DNA of 18,624 nucleotides from the NCBI GenBank assembly GCA_004335635.1, contig QAXH01001408.1, positions 3,580 through 22,203 on the forward strand. Direction: 5' to 3'. Source of the stretch: Chloromonas sp. AAM2. Taxonomy: Eukaryota; Chlorophyta; Chlorophyceae; Chlamydomonadales; Chlamydomonadaceae. Below, one piece after another: positions 1 through 11,400 of the stretch (the first letter of the stretch is position 1; the number at the start of each line of letters is the position of its first letter). Under the pieces are notes generated by a model that was given only the letters and a program-made list of their open reading frames with translations, made no database searches and was not told where the DNA came from. A program made the translations under genes and the position numbers.

Positions 1-430
1 TCCAGAGAGATGTATATAACCAGTTAAGGCTAGAAGGGTAAACCTTCGCAGACCTTCCCCACACTGGTTAAAGAAAATGACCTTAAGATTAGGATTTGAA
101 TAGACAATTGCCTTAGGTGGGAGTGGGTATCTCTGAACCACTTATACAAATGCTAACGGTGTAAGGAGCTCGAATCCAAGGTTTCAGGTCATTCTGAGAT
201 GGTCGACTGGGTGGTATAGAAGTCCTCCGCAAGGCCCGAGCTATTTTTCCGACGTTTTTGAATATTTTTCTTTGCTTTACGGATAAACCACAATGAATTC
301 AAAGTTTCTGCAATATGGTTGCAGCTGGTTGAGATCCCAGAACTGGCAAACCATCTTCATTTCCCAGAACGGCCATGTGGGTGATATGTTATGGGCTGGT
401 GAAGTTTCAGAGGATGCCGGCGCTGGCGTG

Positions 431-471
431 GCCTGCGTCACCTGCGGCACCAGGCCGCAGGTCACGCAAGC
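431..471. repeat. Near-perfect inverted repeat (hairpin)
   Basis: The arms 434-448 and 454-468 are reverse complements at 14 of 15 positions, around a 5-nt loop at 449-453. Outside them, 432 pairs with 470 and 431 with 471. Because of the symmetry both strands translate to nearly the same peptide (CVTCG..PQVTQA). Function is unknown. It could be a relic of a mobile element or a cruciform/RNA hairpin. Confidence 0.75.
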
Positions 472-915
472 AGCGATCCAGAACCGGATGCAGTGCGGGA
501 TATGCTTGCATACCTTGGAAGTGAAGTTTACCTTTGGCATGCCCCCATGGCCTGTGACATGGGTGGCGGTTAGGGTTCGGTTAGGGCCGTCTGGTCTTTG
601 ATGACCCATAAGTGGGGCATTGTTCAAGAGAACTATGCAACCAAGTTGTCCAGGGGATAGGCCTTGACAAGAGCTGTTGATTGAGCCCCTAATCATGTGA
701 TTCTGAGCCGTTTCTGGGTGGGTTCCAAAAGTGGTCCTGTTTTGGAAAGTCCGAGGCCATTTTTTGTGCTAGGGTCATGGTCTTTTTGACCCCCCCTTCC
801 TGGCAGAAGTCTCATTTTCTGCGGCAATTTGCTCCATTTGCGTGGACGTGCTGTATGGTGTGCACTCCCTCCTTGTAACCAGTCGGTATGTGGTAACACC
901 CACATCAAGGACTTG

Positions 916-1006
916 TTACACAAGTCAGAGCCTGGTTATGCTCTGTAAATCCTCTTGCAAAAAAAACTGGCAAACTTCTTTTTTTGCCTTTTCCTCCCTC
1001 TTTACA
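916..1006 (-). terminator. Candidate menG poly(A) signals (TGTAA)
   Basis: Green algae mostly use TGTAA rather than AATAAA as the poly(A) signal. On the minus strand TGTAA occurs at 1006-1002, about 22 nt after the menG stop, and at 920-916, about 108 nt after it. The second gives a more usual 3' UTR length. Which one is used cannot be told from sequence. Confidence 0.4.
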
Positions 1007-1027
1007 TCAACTTGCTACCCGACCCAT

Positions 1028-4000
1028 TCAGCGTGCTGTGGTTGCGACCAGTATACCCATGAGTCCAAACCCCACAGGGTAGTGCTTGGCTTGTGCAAAG
1101 CCCGCTGCCAGAGCCAATCGCTCCAGCTCAGGTCCTGCACACGGGCACAGGTGGAAAAGAAGTACGGCTGCAAAGGACGTGTGTCAGGTAGGAAAACAGC
1201 TGATCAGGCCTTCAGCCATCCCGCATTGGGGCCAGGTTGCTTCACTCCTCAGCAGACTGGCGTACAATGTGCATGAGGAGTGTTACAGCGCATGAAGAGT
1301 GCACAGTGCTTCCTGCAGGCCACCTGCCATTAGCTTTTCAACACAACAACTTCACACAGTTGCAGGGTCAGCCTCCAGCGGGCTTGAAAGTCTTGTTCGT
1401 GATTGCTCCATTCTATAGCGTGGAAAAGCGCTCCTGATGTCAACCGACACGCACACAGACACAGCCACACTTGTAGTGTCGACCCACCCTGTGGGAAGCG
1501 CTTGATGGACGGGCGCAGGTACGCGTACTCAGCCTCCAGCCCCACCTGACGTGCTACAGGCACCACCAGGCGCTCTAGCATGAAACCCTGCGCACATGAC
1601 AAGTGCTGGCACAACTCAGCAAAGATTGAGTGTGAAGGACATGCTCATGTGGCAGCATAGGCTGCATTGTGTGTACAGGAAGTGAGTGCCTTTGTACATC
1701 TATATCATCCGACAGGTCGAACAGAAGAGGGCTCAAGCTCTATGCACAACATCATCATACTCGCATTGTGTGTGTGTACAGAAAGTATACAGCCGTAAGA
1801 AGGCTCTTGATGGATGCCGCATAACGTGGAAGTGTGTATGTGTGTAGTGTATGGAATGGGCACACACCAGAGCATGGCGTGGCACAACCCAGCCAGGAAC
1901 GTGTACTGCGGCCACCTGCCGAGCAATGAATGATCAGCGCACTCTAGCATACCATGGCGTCTGAGGTGGTCCGCCACAGTTGTAATGTCAGTACCTTAGA
2001 GCATCAACAATCTGTGAATAAGAACTTGGCTGCTTCACTGGCTTGCAAAGGAGTCACCATGAGTCCAATCAGTTTGTTCTAACGGTAATGCCCCACCTGC
2101 ACGCTGTCTGTGATGGGATCGGGGCTGTTGTTGAAGTCCAGGATGGCGACTGAGGCGCCTGGAAAGCAGGCATGAGCAACCGAGCATGTGATGCTGAGCC
2201 AAACCTCACCCTTCTGCCATGGGCCTTGACAACACGCCCTAGTCATATCTTGATCCCTGACACTGCCAAACTGTTCTCTGTGCCCGCCCAAACCTGGGGA
2301 GCTGTCCTTGCACGCCGCCCTCAGGCCCATCGATTGGCGCACCCCCCTTCTTGGTCCGTGATTGGCGCAGACATAATCTTGTCTTCGCTGCTGCACAAAC
2401 CTCTGGGTACAGCTTTGCCAGGTCATGCCCCACACATGACTCAGAACGATCAACATCCCACAAACCCCAAAGACCGCCATTAACCCGGTCTGGGCTTGTA
2501 CCCTGCCTGCCTTTCCACGCCCGCGTACCTGGCTTGACCACACGCTTTAGTTCTGCCAGTGCACGTGGTATGTCAGAAACGTTCCGCAGCCCGTAGCCCA
2601 TGGTGGCGCCATCAAACTCCCCGCTGGCGAACGGCATCGCCATGGCATCGCCTTGAACCCACCTGAGACAAGGCAAGGTGGTGCGTGCTGGAGACTGCTG
2701 TGTGTGTGTTTGGCGTTCCACGTGGAAAGAATGCGTGTGCACTCAAGAACAGTGCCACCAGGCCACATTCACGCGATCAGTCTGAAAGAGCACGGCTTTC
2801 TCACGAAGCCACTGCAACACCCATTGGCCTGCGGCTGTCATATGAATGCAAAAGCAGCTACCACATTTCTTGTGTGACGTCAGCTACCGCATTTGTGATG
2901 CCAGCTACCAGAACGGTTGCATGCATGTCATTGTGATGTGAACATCGTGAAGCAGGGCCGAGTTCAGGTGGCGGATCGGTTGCCTAACGCAAGACACAGC
3001 TCACTGCATAACATTGTGTAACATCGTGAAGCACAGTGAACTTCAAGTTGCAACACCACGGTGACTGTCAGGTAGCAGCACTGCAGCAAGCACTCACTCC
3101 ATGGGCGTGCGGCGTGACTGTGACATCTCCAGCTGTGTGTGCTTCTGCCGTGCTGCTGCATCGCTCAGCATCTCAGCGGCAAAATCAAGACCAACCACCT
3201 GTGCGGTAAACAAGGCGCGGTTGTCAACACCACGTTGTGCGCAAGCTTTGCAAGCACTGGAGGCGGATGGGCTGTGCCTGGTCAACGGTGGTCCGACCGT
3301 AACAAGCCTACAACTGTTGTGGTGCATCCCCAGACTTTGAGCTGGTGACCACCTTCACAAACCAAGGACCCGTCGGCTTAATCAAGTAATCGCTGCCTAG
3401 ACGACCGCCCATGTAAATCAAGGCCTGACCCAAACAAACCACCAAATGCCATGAACCCGAATATGGCAGGCAAGAGAATTAACATGCCCTGCGACCGCCT
3501 GTGTCCCACCTGTCCTGTAGGCCCCACAGCCTTGGCCAATAGGAAGGCTATGTCCCCGGATCCGCAGCACACATCCAGCACACGCTGTCCCGGGGCGGCA
3601 CGCGCCCACTTGACGGCCATGCTCTTCCACACCCAGTGCTGGCCTAGGCTGAGGGCGTTGTTGAGCTGCGGGGTTGCAGGTGCAAGCAGACAAGCTGCTT
3701 GACCACTCACTCTGACTCGTGCGTACTAACACATGAGGCCTGCCTAGCACTCAGGGCCAGGCTTAGCTGAAACGTTTTGTATGTGCCGGCAGGAACCGCA
3801 GGTTGTCTCACTAACAGTTTGGAACAAGGGCCGCATAGCAAGTGCATGCCATCACAGCAGACCGCCCGAGCACTGCACCTTCAGTCAGACCTAACAGCCG
3901 TTGAGTGGTGAAGTAATTGTCACGCAGAAGCGAAAGACGTCAGACAGTGGCCAACTCAACATGGTTGGACCCCCTTATGCTGGCCCATCCAGGTGTGCAT

Positions 4001-4379
4001 GTGATGTGTGGGCTGCATGGCAACACAGTTACATGCTGTACCACTCTAGGCAAGTAAGTGATTGCAAATGCACCACAGTCAAGCAGTGGCAATCTGTGAT
4101 GACTCAAAGTGACTGCACCTGATCATAATTGCCAGCTATCCGGTTGAACAGCACTTGTCGTGCTTCGCCTTCCTTGCCAGGTGTAAAGGCCTGTGCAACA
4201 CCTGTCTCATCATCGCTCTGGCCCCCGCCCGCTGCCATCGCACGCCTTTTTGTGCTGCGCGCATCCGGTCTTGCTGTGTAAAGCGTTGAAGGGACGCAAT
4301 GCAGCACGTTAACAGAGCTAGTGCTGGCTTGATGACAACAGCTACAGCGCTGAGCGCTGCTCCAAGGTAGGGCTTGCAT
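1028..4379 (-). CDS. menG: MenG/UbiE-type 2-phytyl-1,4-naphthoquinone (demethylnaphthoquinone) methyltransferase, plastid-targeted
   Basis: By family, this SAM-dependent enzyme does the last C-methylation in phylloquinone (vitamin K1, photosystem I cofactor) synthesis in the chloroplast. Seven exons, listed 5' to 3' on the minus strand: 4379-4119, 3665-3510, 3198-3098, 2662-2529, 2158-2097, 1587-1488, 1134-1028. All have GT-AG borders and matching phases, giving 306 aa. Residues 1-50 are rich in S, T, A and R with few acids, like a transit peptide. Y85 to W100 fits the UbiE signature (Y-D-x-x-N-x2-L-S-x3-H-x2-W). The SAM motif VLDVCCGSG is at 116-124, VVGLDFAAEML at 140-150, QGDAMAMPF at 176-184, MGYGLRNVSD at 194-203 and RVVKPG..VAILDFN near 213-227. 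The end, GFGLMGILVA, matches plant MenG. DFN, where bacterial UbiE has E-x-S, is the plant-like form. The ATG is the first after an in-frame stop upstream. A second Met (residue 48) has better context, but starting there would lose the transit peptide. The gene is divergent from SNRNP40. Confidence 0.93.
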
Positions 4380-4696
4380 CGAGATTTCAGCAAGAGTGAG
4401 GCAGTGGAAAGCGTGTTTGACACCGTCGCATCACCTCAAGCTGCACATCCACAACAAAACTCTGGTTGCGCATCAAGATAGCTTGTTTCAAGGGTTTAGG
4501 ATCACGTGTGGGAGGCCGTTTTCTCTCTCACAGGAACTTGTCAGTCCAACGGAGGGAATACCTGCACGTTATTGTCAATTGCACACCTCTGCATGTTGAT
4601 GTACCGACCAGTCTGACTTGCTAGCATGAACAGCACACAAGCCGGGTGAGGTTTGCAAAGGAGCTCTGCATCTGTGGCGGCCTTGGTCTTGGCACC
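4380..4696. promoter_or_regulatory. Divergent promoter between menG and SNRNP40, with a G-box
   Basis: Only 317 nt separate the two start codons, so 5' UTRs and both promoters must share this stretch unless there are unseen non-coding exons. CACGTG, a perfect G-box core bound by bZIP/bHLH factors in plants and algae, lies at 4503-4508. I see no convincing TATA box. Actual bidirectional activity is inferred. Confidence 0.55.
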
Positions 4697-7409
4697 ATGG
4701 CAGAGAAAAGAGCGCATTCGCCTGAGCCGGAGGATGGTCGTGTTGAGAATGTCGAGGAGGGTGCCATCATGCTGAGCAAAAAGCAGAAAACTTCGGGACA
4801 GGAGGTGGTGCTCGGCTCCATTACCAAGGATGTGAGTCTAATGGCCTGTTGCTTGTTGATTGGACAGGGCACGCATGCTTTGAGTGCATGCATGTTGTGA
4901 AGGTGGCGCATGCACGGCTGGTGGGTGTGTTCGTAGGGAATCCGGCGCACATCCAACCTTCAAGCTCCAAGCATGCAGCTGACCGGCCATGCAGGGGAGG
5001 TGCATGGCCTCGACTTCAGTCCTGATGGCAAAAGCCTTGCGTCAGCTAGTTTTGACAAGATGGTCTTCCTTTGGCGAGTGTATGGCGAATGCAACAACTA
5101 TCTTGTTCTCAAGGTGAGCTGTGTTTTAGACTGTAGGACTGATTACAATGACGACATTGGCAGCACGAGACGACAGGCATTAGCATGCATGGACAGGCGA
5201 GCGTCAGAGTCGGCTTGCGTGCATGCATGCATGCCAGGGTTCGTTGTTTGGCACCACCGCAGGGGCACAAGAACGCTGTGCTACAGGTCCACTGGATGCC
5301 CAGCGGCGAGCAGGTGGTGACTTGCTCGGCAGATAAGACAGTAAGGGGCTGGGATGCCCAGACCGGCTCGCAGATCAAGAAATACAAGGAGCACGACGCA
5401 GTCGTAAACAGCGTGTGCCCGATGCACAGAGGCCCTCCATTGCTTGTTTCCGCGTCCGATGACTGCTCCGCCAAGCTGTGGGATATGCGGACCAAGCGCT
5501 CAACGGCAACATTCAATGACAAGTTTCAGGTCACCTGCTCAGCTTTCAGCGACGCAGGAGATCAGGTCTACACAGCTGGTCTGGACAACATGATTAAGGC
5601 AAGCTGGGACTGGGGCATGCGGAGTAGGCTAGGAGTAGGCATGTGGCAGTCCACAGGCAATAACATGCAGGGGCAGGTTGATGTGCAGGTTGTTGGGCAT
5701 TGGACAAGAACTGGCAGGTAGAGCAACAAGCTTTCCGGGCTGGGGGACAAACAGCGCACAGCCGGCGCAGAATGCGTGTCCTGTACGAGTGGGACATGCC
5801 AGACACAGCGACTACATGACCAGGGCATGATGGTTGCAACAAAATCTACACAGCACAACACAGGTGGCATGACACATATTCACATCTCAATGTGCCTGGG
5901 CTCAATGCATCACAGCGCGTGCATTCTATATGTGACGGCTTAGGCATGGAACCCGGCGGAGCGTTTTTTCACGCTGTCAGATGGAGCGATCAAGACTCAG
6001 GAGCGCATAGCAAACAGACAGGGGTATCAGTTGCCTCAACACGCTCTTGCGTAAGTAAAGCCATCACCATGACTTTCTAGCAAGTTTAGCAAGTCAGCCA
6101 GCTTATGCCACGCATGAATGGCCGAGGGATTCATAATTCTCCAAAACCAGGCATCCACTGGAGTTTTTAATGGAGTGATATCCCTGAAGCACAACTGTAT
6201 ATCCGCAATGGTGTGTGGCCATGCAGGTGTGGGACCTGCGCAAGGGCAGTGTGAGCATGTCGTTGAAAGGTCATACAGACACGGTCACAGGCATCAGCCT
6301 GAGCCCTGACGGGGCACACCTGCTCAGCAATGCCATGGACAACACGCTGCGGGTCTGGGACATGCGGCCTTATGCCCCAGCAAACCGCTGTATACGCATG
6401 ATGACAGGTGTGTGTGGGGTGTGCAGGGGGCACAGGCGCCTCTGGGTTGTGCACGCTGGCATGCGGTGTGTACGGTCAGCACATTATCCCAACGCGTTCA
6501 GGCGGCTTTTTCTGAGTCATCATCATCATTCATGGTTCAACACGTGATACAGCAAGTTCAACCAACTAGGCGCTAAGGAATGTATTACAGGAAATTAAAA
6601 GCCACTTTGATTGCAGCACTTGGCTCAGCAAAAAGAAGGTGAGGATGACAATACGTGGCACAGCATGTCACTTGACGTGGCAGGACTGATTAATGTACAC
6701 GCATGCGACACACTTGGATGCACTCTTGCCGTCTGCATCAACACTCATACACTGTCTCTGCTGCTCTTGCATTACTATAAGATCAGAATGCACATGTCAT
6801 GCATTGTTGTCGGCACGTCCATGTGGACTCTTGAGTCATTCCGTGCACTGGCTGGAGAGCAGGTTGTGTAGCGATGCTTGGCATGCTTTCGCTTGTCACC
6901 GGTCCTCTGCTGTGCCAAACCGGTGCTCTCCGCAGGGCATTTGCACAGCTTTGAGAAGCTGCTCCTGCGCTGCAGCTGGTCACCGGATGGGTCAAAGGTC
7001 ACGTGTGGCAGCTCAGACCGCATGGTGAGAGATGACAGTGTCTGCAGTCTGCACATGCAGATCAATACTGCGCATGTGCAATTGGGCAGCATGTGCTATG
7101 CGACAGGTGATAGGCTTCTAGGCAGCACATGCTATCACTAGCTTCTGCTGTGCACCACATGTCCGCGTGTGCATACACGTGCATGAGTATTTCAACCTGG
7201 TGTGAATCAACGCTCAAGTAAGATTCATTGTGCATGCTTGCCTTGGCTGTATCCAGGTGTACGTGTGGGAAGCGTTGACATGCCGTGTGCTGTACAAACT
7301 GCCCGGGCACAACGGCAGTATCAATGACGTTGTCTTCCACCCCGAGGAGCCCATCATTGGGTCAGCATCCTCGGATCGGACCATCTTCTTGGGAGAGCTC
7401 ATGACATGA
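4697..7409 (+). CDS. SNRNP40: U5 snRNP 40-kDa WD40-repeat protein (Prp8-binding protein homologue)
   Basis: By family, this is a seven-bladed WD40 propeller of the U5 snRNP that contacts Prp8 in the nuclear spliceosome. Six exons: 4697-4831, 4937-5113, 5263-5598, 6227-6407, 6936-7024, 7257-7409. Phases match throughout and give 356 aa; human SNRNP40 is 357. The start has strong context (CACCATGG). A charged N terminus carries a basic KKQK patch near residue 28. Propeller repeats: GH at 62-63 with FLWRV; GH at 105-106 with GWDA; EHD at 147-149 with KLWDM; a degenerate blade ending IKVWDL (215-220); GH at 231-232 with RVWDM; HSFEKLLLRCSWSPDG with YVWEA; GHNGS at 323 with IFLGEL near 353. Conserved runs such as LLSNAMDN, RCSWSPDGSK and YKLPGH match the family closely. 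Intron 3 uses a GC donor. Splicing at all six exons is needed; no single reading frame covers the protein. Confidence 0.95.
5599..6226 (+). other. GC-AG intron (third intron of SNRNP40)
   Basis: Conservation of the family sequence DNxIKVWDLR fixes the junction: codon AAG ends at 5598 and GTG TGG GAC begins at 6227. The intron therefore starts GCAAGC and ends ATGCAG. No GT donor nearby preserves both frame and the conserved IKVWDL. AAG|GCAAG is the extended U1-complementary consensus typical of GC-AG introns. At 628 nt it is the longest intron of the gene. Confidence 0.85.
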
Positions 7410-8484
7410 GAGGCAGCACGCGATTGTGGCGACTGTTTTTTTCTGTTATCGCCAGGCCTTGGGAGCAGTTCGTCATTGAGCCAGTATCCCCACATGTCAT
7501 CATGCCACCGCCCTCGTGAGCATGAGAAAATCAGGGTTGGCAGGTGAAGTCGGTGGCAACGAGAGAAGACAGGACCAGATGTACAGGTGCTGCCATTCGA
7601 CCAGTCAACCCAGGGTAGTGTCTGAAGCACAAGCATCTGATGGAGCATGAGCCGTGACTGGTGGGCTAATGTGTGCGATATGGTACCCCAGTTGATTTGC
7701 ATCTGTTCGCGGGCCTGGAGCAGCTAGGTATCTCTTTCCTGCTTCATGTGAGGCCCCAGTTATGCCTGCTGGGTCGTCAGTTTCAGGGCGAGCACATCTT
7801 GCCGTGGTCGGCAAACATGTGTCTTCGCCATTGGCATTACCAGTGATGTTTGGCAAGCAAAAAACGCACGCCATGCAATGTGCATGCACAGAAGACTGCT
7901 CGTTTTGGCACATTTATAACCATGCGCATGACAGCAGAAGCTGTAGGCACCTGTAAGGCGAGCAAGGCGAGGCCGATATGCAGCTTTGCATGCACATGCT
8001 GTAATTCGGAATGCCCCATGCAAGAGTGTTCAGGCCTGTGTGTTGAGTTTGTTTGGCGTCTTCCAAGTAGTCTTGGAAGGAGTCTGGATGACTGGGAGCA
8101 TTCTCAGTTCGAGCTCTTCAGGACCTAAGCACGCCGGAACTCCACAGCGCTCAGCAGTTGGCATATGAGGCACTATTTGGCTTGGCTTAGACTTTGCCAA
8201 CATGGGTGGACTGACGAAGACCTTACTCGCTCGATCCTGTGCAAACATCCTGTAGTCGTTCTGTTGCACATTGCCGCATCCTACTGCAAAACGTCAATTT
8301 TTGGAACCGAAACGTGCCGTATTTGGGTACCGCTTACATCAGCCGTACCTCTGTTGGCTGTAGTCCTGGGCTTGCTTGGTAACTTGACAGGCAGTTTGTT
8401 GGTTGTAGTAAGCGACATCATGCAACAACAGCCCTTGCATAACAGGCCAACATGACCGCGCTCTGAGGGAGCCTGTGCACAAGT
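7410..8484. other. SNRNP40 3' region and promoter of the coiled-coil gene
   Basis: No gene is supported in this 1.07-kb stretch. TGTAA motifs at 7952-7956 and 8000-8004 could end SNRNP40 transcripts with a 3' UTR of about 550-600 nt. The rest would be promoter and 5' UTR of the gene starting at 8485. A 96-codon frame at 8165-8455 has one hydrophobic stretch but no other sign of being a gene. Confidence 0.5.
7952..8004 (+). terminator. Candidate SNRNP40 poly(A) signals (TGTAA)
   Basis: TGTAA occurs at 7952-7956 and again at 8000-8004, the first plus-strand copies I find after the stop at 7407-7409. Green-algal cleavage normally follows such a motif by 10-20 nt. Confidence 0.35.
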
Positions 8485-11400
8485 ATGGCAGCCACCGTCG
8501 CGGGACGACCTTACAACGATTATGCGGACAGCTGGTGCTCTCTGTTCGAGCTGTTTGTGTCGGTGAGTGCCGACGGCCAGACAGAGAAGACGGTTGTTCG
8601 AGTTTTCAGTAAGGCCACTGACGCATCGGCACATCCATGCAGGTCTCCGGCTTGAAACTCAGGCTCAACATACCTGACACAGGTAAGCAGGACATATCAA
8701 CAGCTGGTAGACCTTGACATGCAAGCTCGCAGCGGCCGGGCCTAAGACATTGTTTGCTCTTGCTCTTGCAGTCATTGTGAAGGATGGGCGCATGCTGGGA
8801 TGGTTCTACACGAACCGAGACGGCGTGATATGCAGATGTGCGCTGCACGAAATCAGCCCAGCCGTGCTTTTTCAGAAGTTGGTTGGTTCCTCCACACTCG
8901 ACGGCAATCCATATGGCTATGTGGCCCTGTGCCATTTTGAGTCGGGAGTGTCGCGGCCATTAAAGCAGCAAGAGCTTCAACACTTGGTGGGTGGGACCTG
9001 ATTTGCTCTCCAAAGCCTGTGGAGCAACAGTGCGATGCATCAATGGTACGCATGCCCTTGCTCGCAGCTATCGGATCTGGTGGGGCCTTATGATACAGCT
9101 CGGCCACCTCTTGATCCAGGGTCGGACATGCCATTCTGCCTTCAGGTCAGTGCTGGCGCCTGTTAGCACCTGACCTAACCCTAGCATTACCCTAGGCTCA
9201 ACCAACAGGAGGACCAAGCCGACACGCGATGCGTTTGTAGTTGGTACACGTCCCTCTTCAAAGCCTTGCATGGCTGGGTGTTGTGTAGCTACTCGCACTA
9301 AGCAAGCTGGAGCTTGCAGCATGCCACTGACACGGAGCAAAGCGCACGCGAGTTGTAGCGCGCACACTACCTGAAGACTGGTGCCTTTTGAAGACTTTGC
9401 AGACTGTGAATTGACCCCGCAATTTGTCTTGTGCGATTGCACGGCTGCTGATAAGTCCTTGCAATTTTGTGCCTCTTATGACGCCTCCATGTGACACAAC
9501 ATGGAGAACAATACAATTTCAATATGGGGAAGCTACGGCGTAGGAGTAACCCAGGCCAAATTTCTTGAACACACTCGTGCCCGCTCCTGCTTGTTACAGG
9601 CCTATATCATCCCTCAGCGAGACCTGCGCTTTCTGACCACCTATGGCGGGGCGGACCAGGCCACATGCACAACGTTTGCTCGCCGTTTCAGTGCACGTTA
9701 CACTCACGTGTCTGATGGACCCAACCCCAACAATCAGGTATGCGCCGGGGTCAAGCAGCGTTTGGAGTTGCGTCAGGATTTGACTGACGACCACTATCAG
9801 GAGCAATCAAATCCCGAACCTGAGATGGCGCCCTGGACAGGCCTGATGTGAGCACAGCTAGCACAGCAAGGTGATGAGAGAGACAGCTAGGTAGTTTGCC
9901 TGTCTGTTTTTCTTCGTCTGCTAACCAAACATGACTGGCATGTCGGCAAGCCCGCACCTTTATGCAGTGCAGCCCGGCTTGACCGCATGTCTGAGCATAT
10001 GCCTTACTGCGGCCATTCCCCCGCAGATGCTACATGAGACGTCTGGTGAGGCTGAGACAGGAACCCTTAGCTCGGAGGAGTTGGTTGTCGAATCTCAGCT
10101 CGTCGCCATGGGGTTGTTGGAGGCCAGGAGCAGGCCAGAGGACAACGACGGCTGTGAAGATGGAGGGGATGGGGGCTTGGGTGGCCGGCTGCCTCAGGAC
10201 GCCATGATGCCGGCATCCAAGGCAGCAAAGACTGAGATGGCCAGGCAGATACAGGCCTTGGTCAGCTATGTGGAGCGAGCGCATGGGCTAAGGATACAGG
10301 TGCGGGTACAAATGCGCAGGGATGGACAGCGGTCTTGCGCACAGAGGATCCCTGCTGCACCAGCCAGCTGCACCAGCCAGCTGCACCAGCCAGCGGCCAG
10401 TGACGCCTGCAGATTTTCCAGCACATCTTTGTTCAATCATGCGCATTAAGATTTCTTGATCTGAAATCTGGGGCGCTCGCGACTCTGCCAGTAAGAGTCT
10501 CTTATAGCAATTTCTTTTTGTGCTCAGCACTGGGTTTCCACAGGAGGCTGGAGTGAAAAACCCCGAACGCCCCATCTATCAATGGGCTTTTTGGCCTCCG
10601 CTCGAGGAAGCGTGGGGAGGCCTACTAAATAGGTCCTAGTGGGGTCGATACGGGGTTCATTCAACAGCTGGTTTCCGATCTGCATACTATCGTTATCACA
10701 CAGTACACCTTGTTGCTGCGTGGTCTGCTGCAGGGCTTGGTGACAGAGTTTGTCCAAGCGCATTCACAAGTGTACGTGCTGATGGCGGTACATGCAGTAC
10801 AATGGGATGGACGTGCATCACGTGGCAGACTGGGCACATTCACAGGTGTGTTGCTCTGGCCAAAGCAGAGGTTTGGGGACTGGCAGGAGCACACATTTGC
10901 ACACGTGCCATGCACATCCATTCATACCGACTGGCATCAGTTACGCACTGGGTCCAACGCACTTGTGGTGCGGAGTGGTATCAAGACTTGGCCGCGGGCA
11001 CAGAGCAAACGAAAAGTATGAGGACATGTATTCAGCCAAAAGCTAGGAAAGCCTCCAATCCTCGATCTGCCCCTCGTCCCGAACCCTTGGCATTTTGTCT
11101 GCATTCAGAGCGATGGCAGGATTACACGGCAGGCATCGGCCCGTCCCCGGCGGCACAGCCCCCGGCCAAGCGCGGCAATGTCCCCGGTCTTCTCATGGCC
11201 AACGACAACAACTCACTGATTATGACTGAACGATCAGCAGGCATGGCCAACGGTGCTGCTCTTCTCGGGGGTACAGGGCCTCAGGCTCTGCTGGCTGGCG
11301 GCGAGAGCTGGCCGAAGAAATCTCCCCACAGCCGCAATTCTTACATGGCGCAGTCGGCAGACATGAGCTACGTGGTTGCAGCCCGACCCGGCAGCGCACC

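Larger units (their letters stand above)
1..1027. other. Region downstream of menG with no supported gene
   Basis: I see no gene here. Short overlapping reading frames exist on both strands near 277-696, but none has a recognisable domain or a splice-supported extension. The part next to menG holds its probable 3' UTR and poly(A) signals on the minus strand. A long hairpin lies at 431-471. The first 290 bases are AT-richer than the rest. The block at 280-900 could be decayed transposon sequence, but I cannot name a family. Confidence 0.5.

Noticed and set aside
569..588. Telomere-like ggttagggttcggttaggg, and a similar ccctag stretch at 9175-9195
   Set aside because: Too short and imperfect to be telomeric; no array and no subtelomeric pattern.
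277..696. Overlapping frames of 102 and 139 codons on opposite strands
   Set aside because: No recognisable domain. The similar peptides on both strands come from the hairpin at 431-471. A transposon-derived zinc finger was considered, but the Cys/His spacing does not fit.
2239..2742. 167-codon minus-strand frame as a separate gene
   Set aside because: Its middle is menG exon 4 (2662-2529); the rest is read-through into the flanking introns.
5185..5721. 178-codon plus-strand frame as a complete WD40 protein
   Set aside because: It is SNRNP40 exon 3 (5263-5598) with intron read-through at both ends.
8165..8455. 96-codon plus-strand frame with a hydrophobic segment
   Set aside because: Lies between the SNRNP40 3' region and the next start, with no domain and no signal peptide or clean membrane topology. 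Probably a chance frame.
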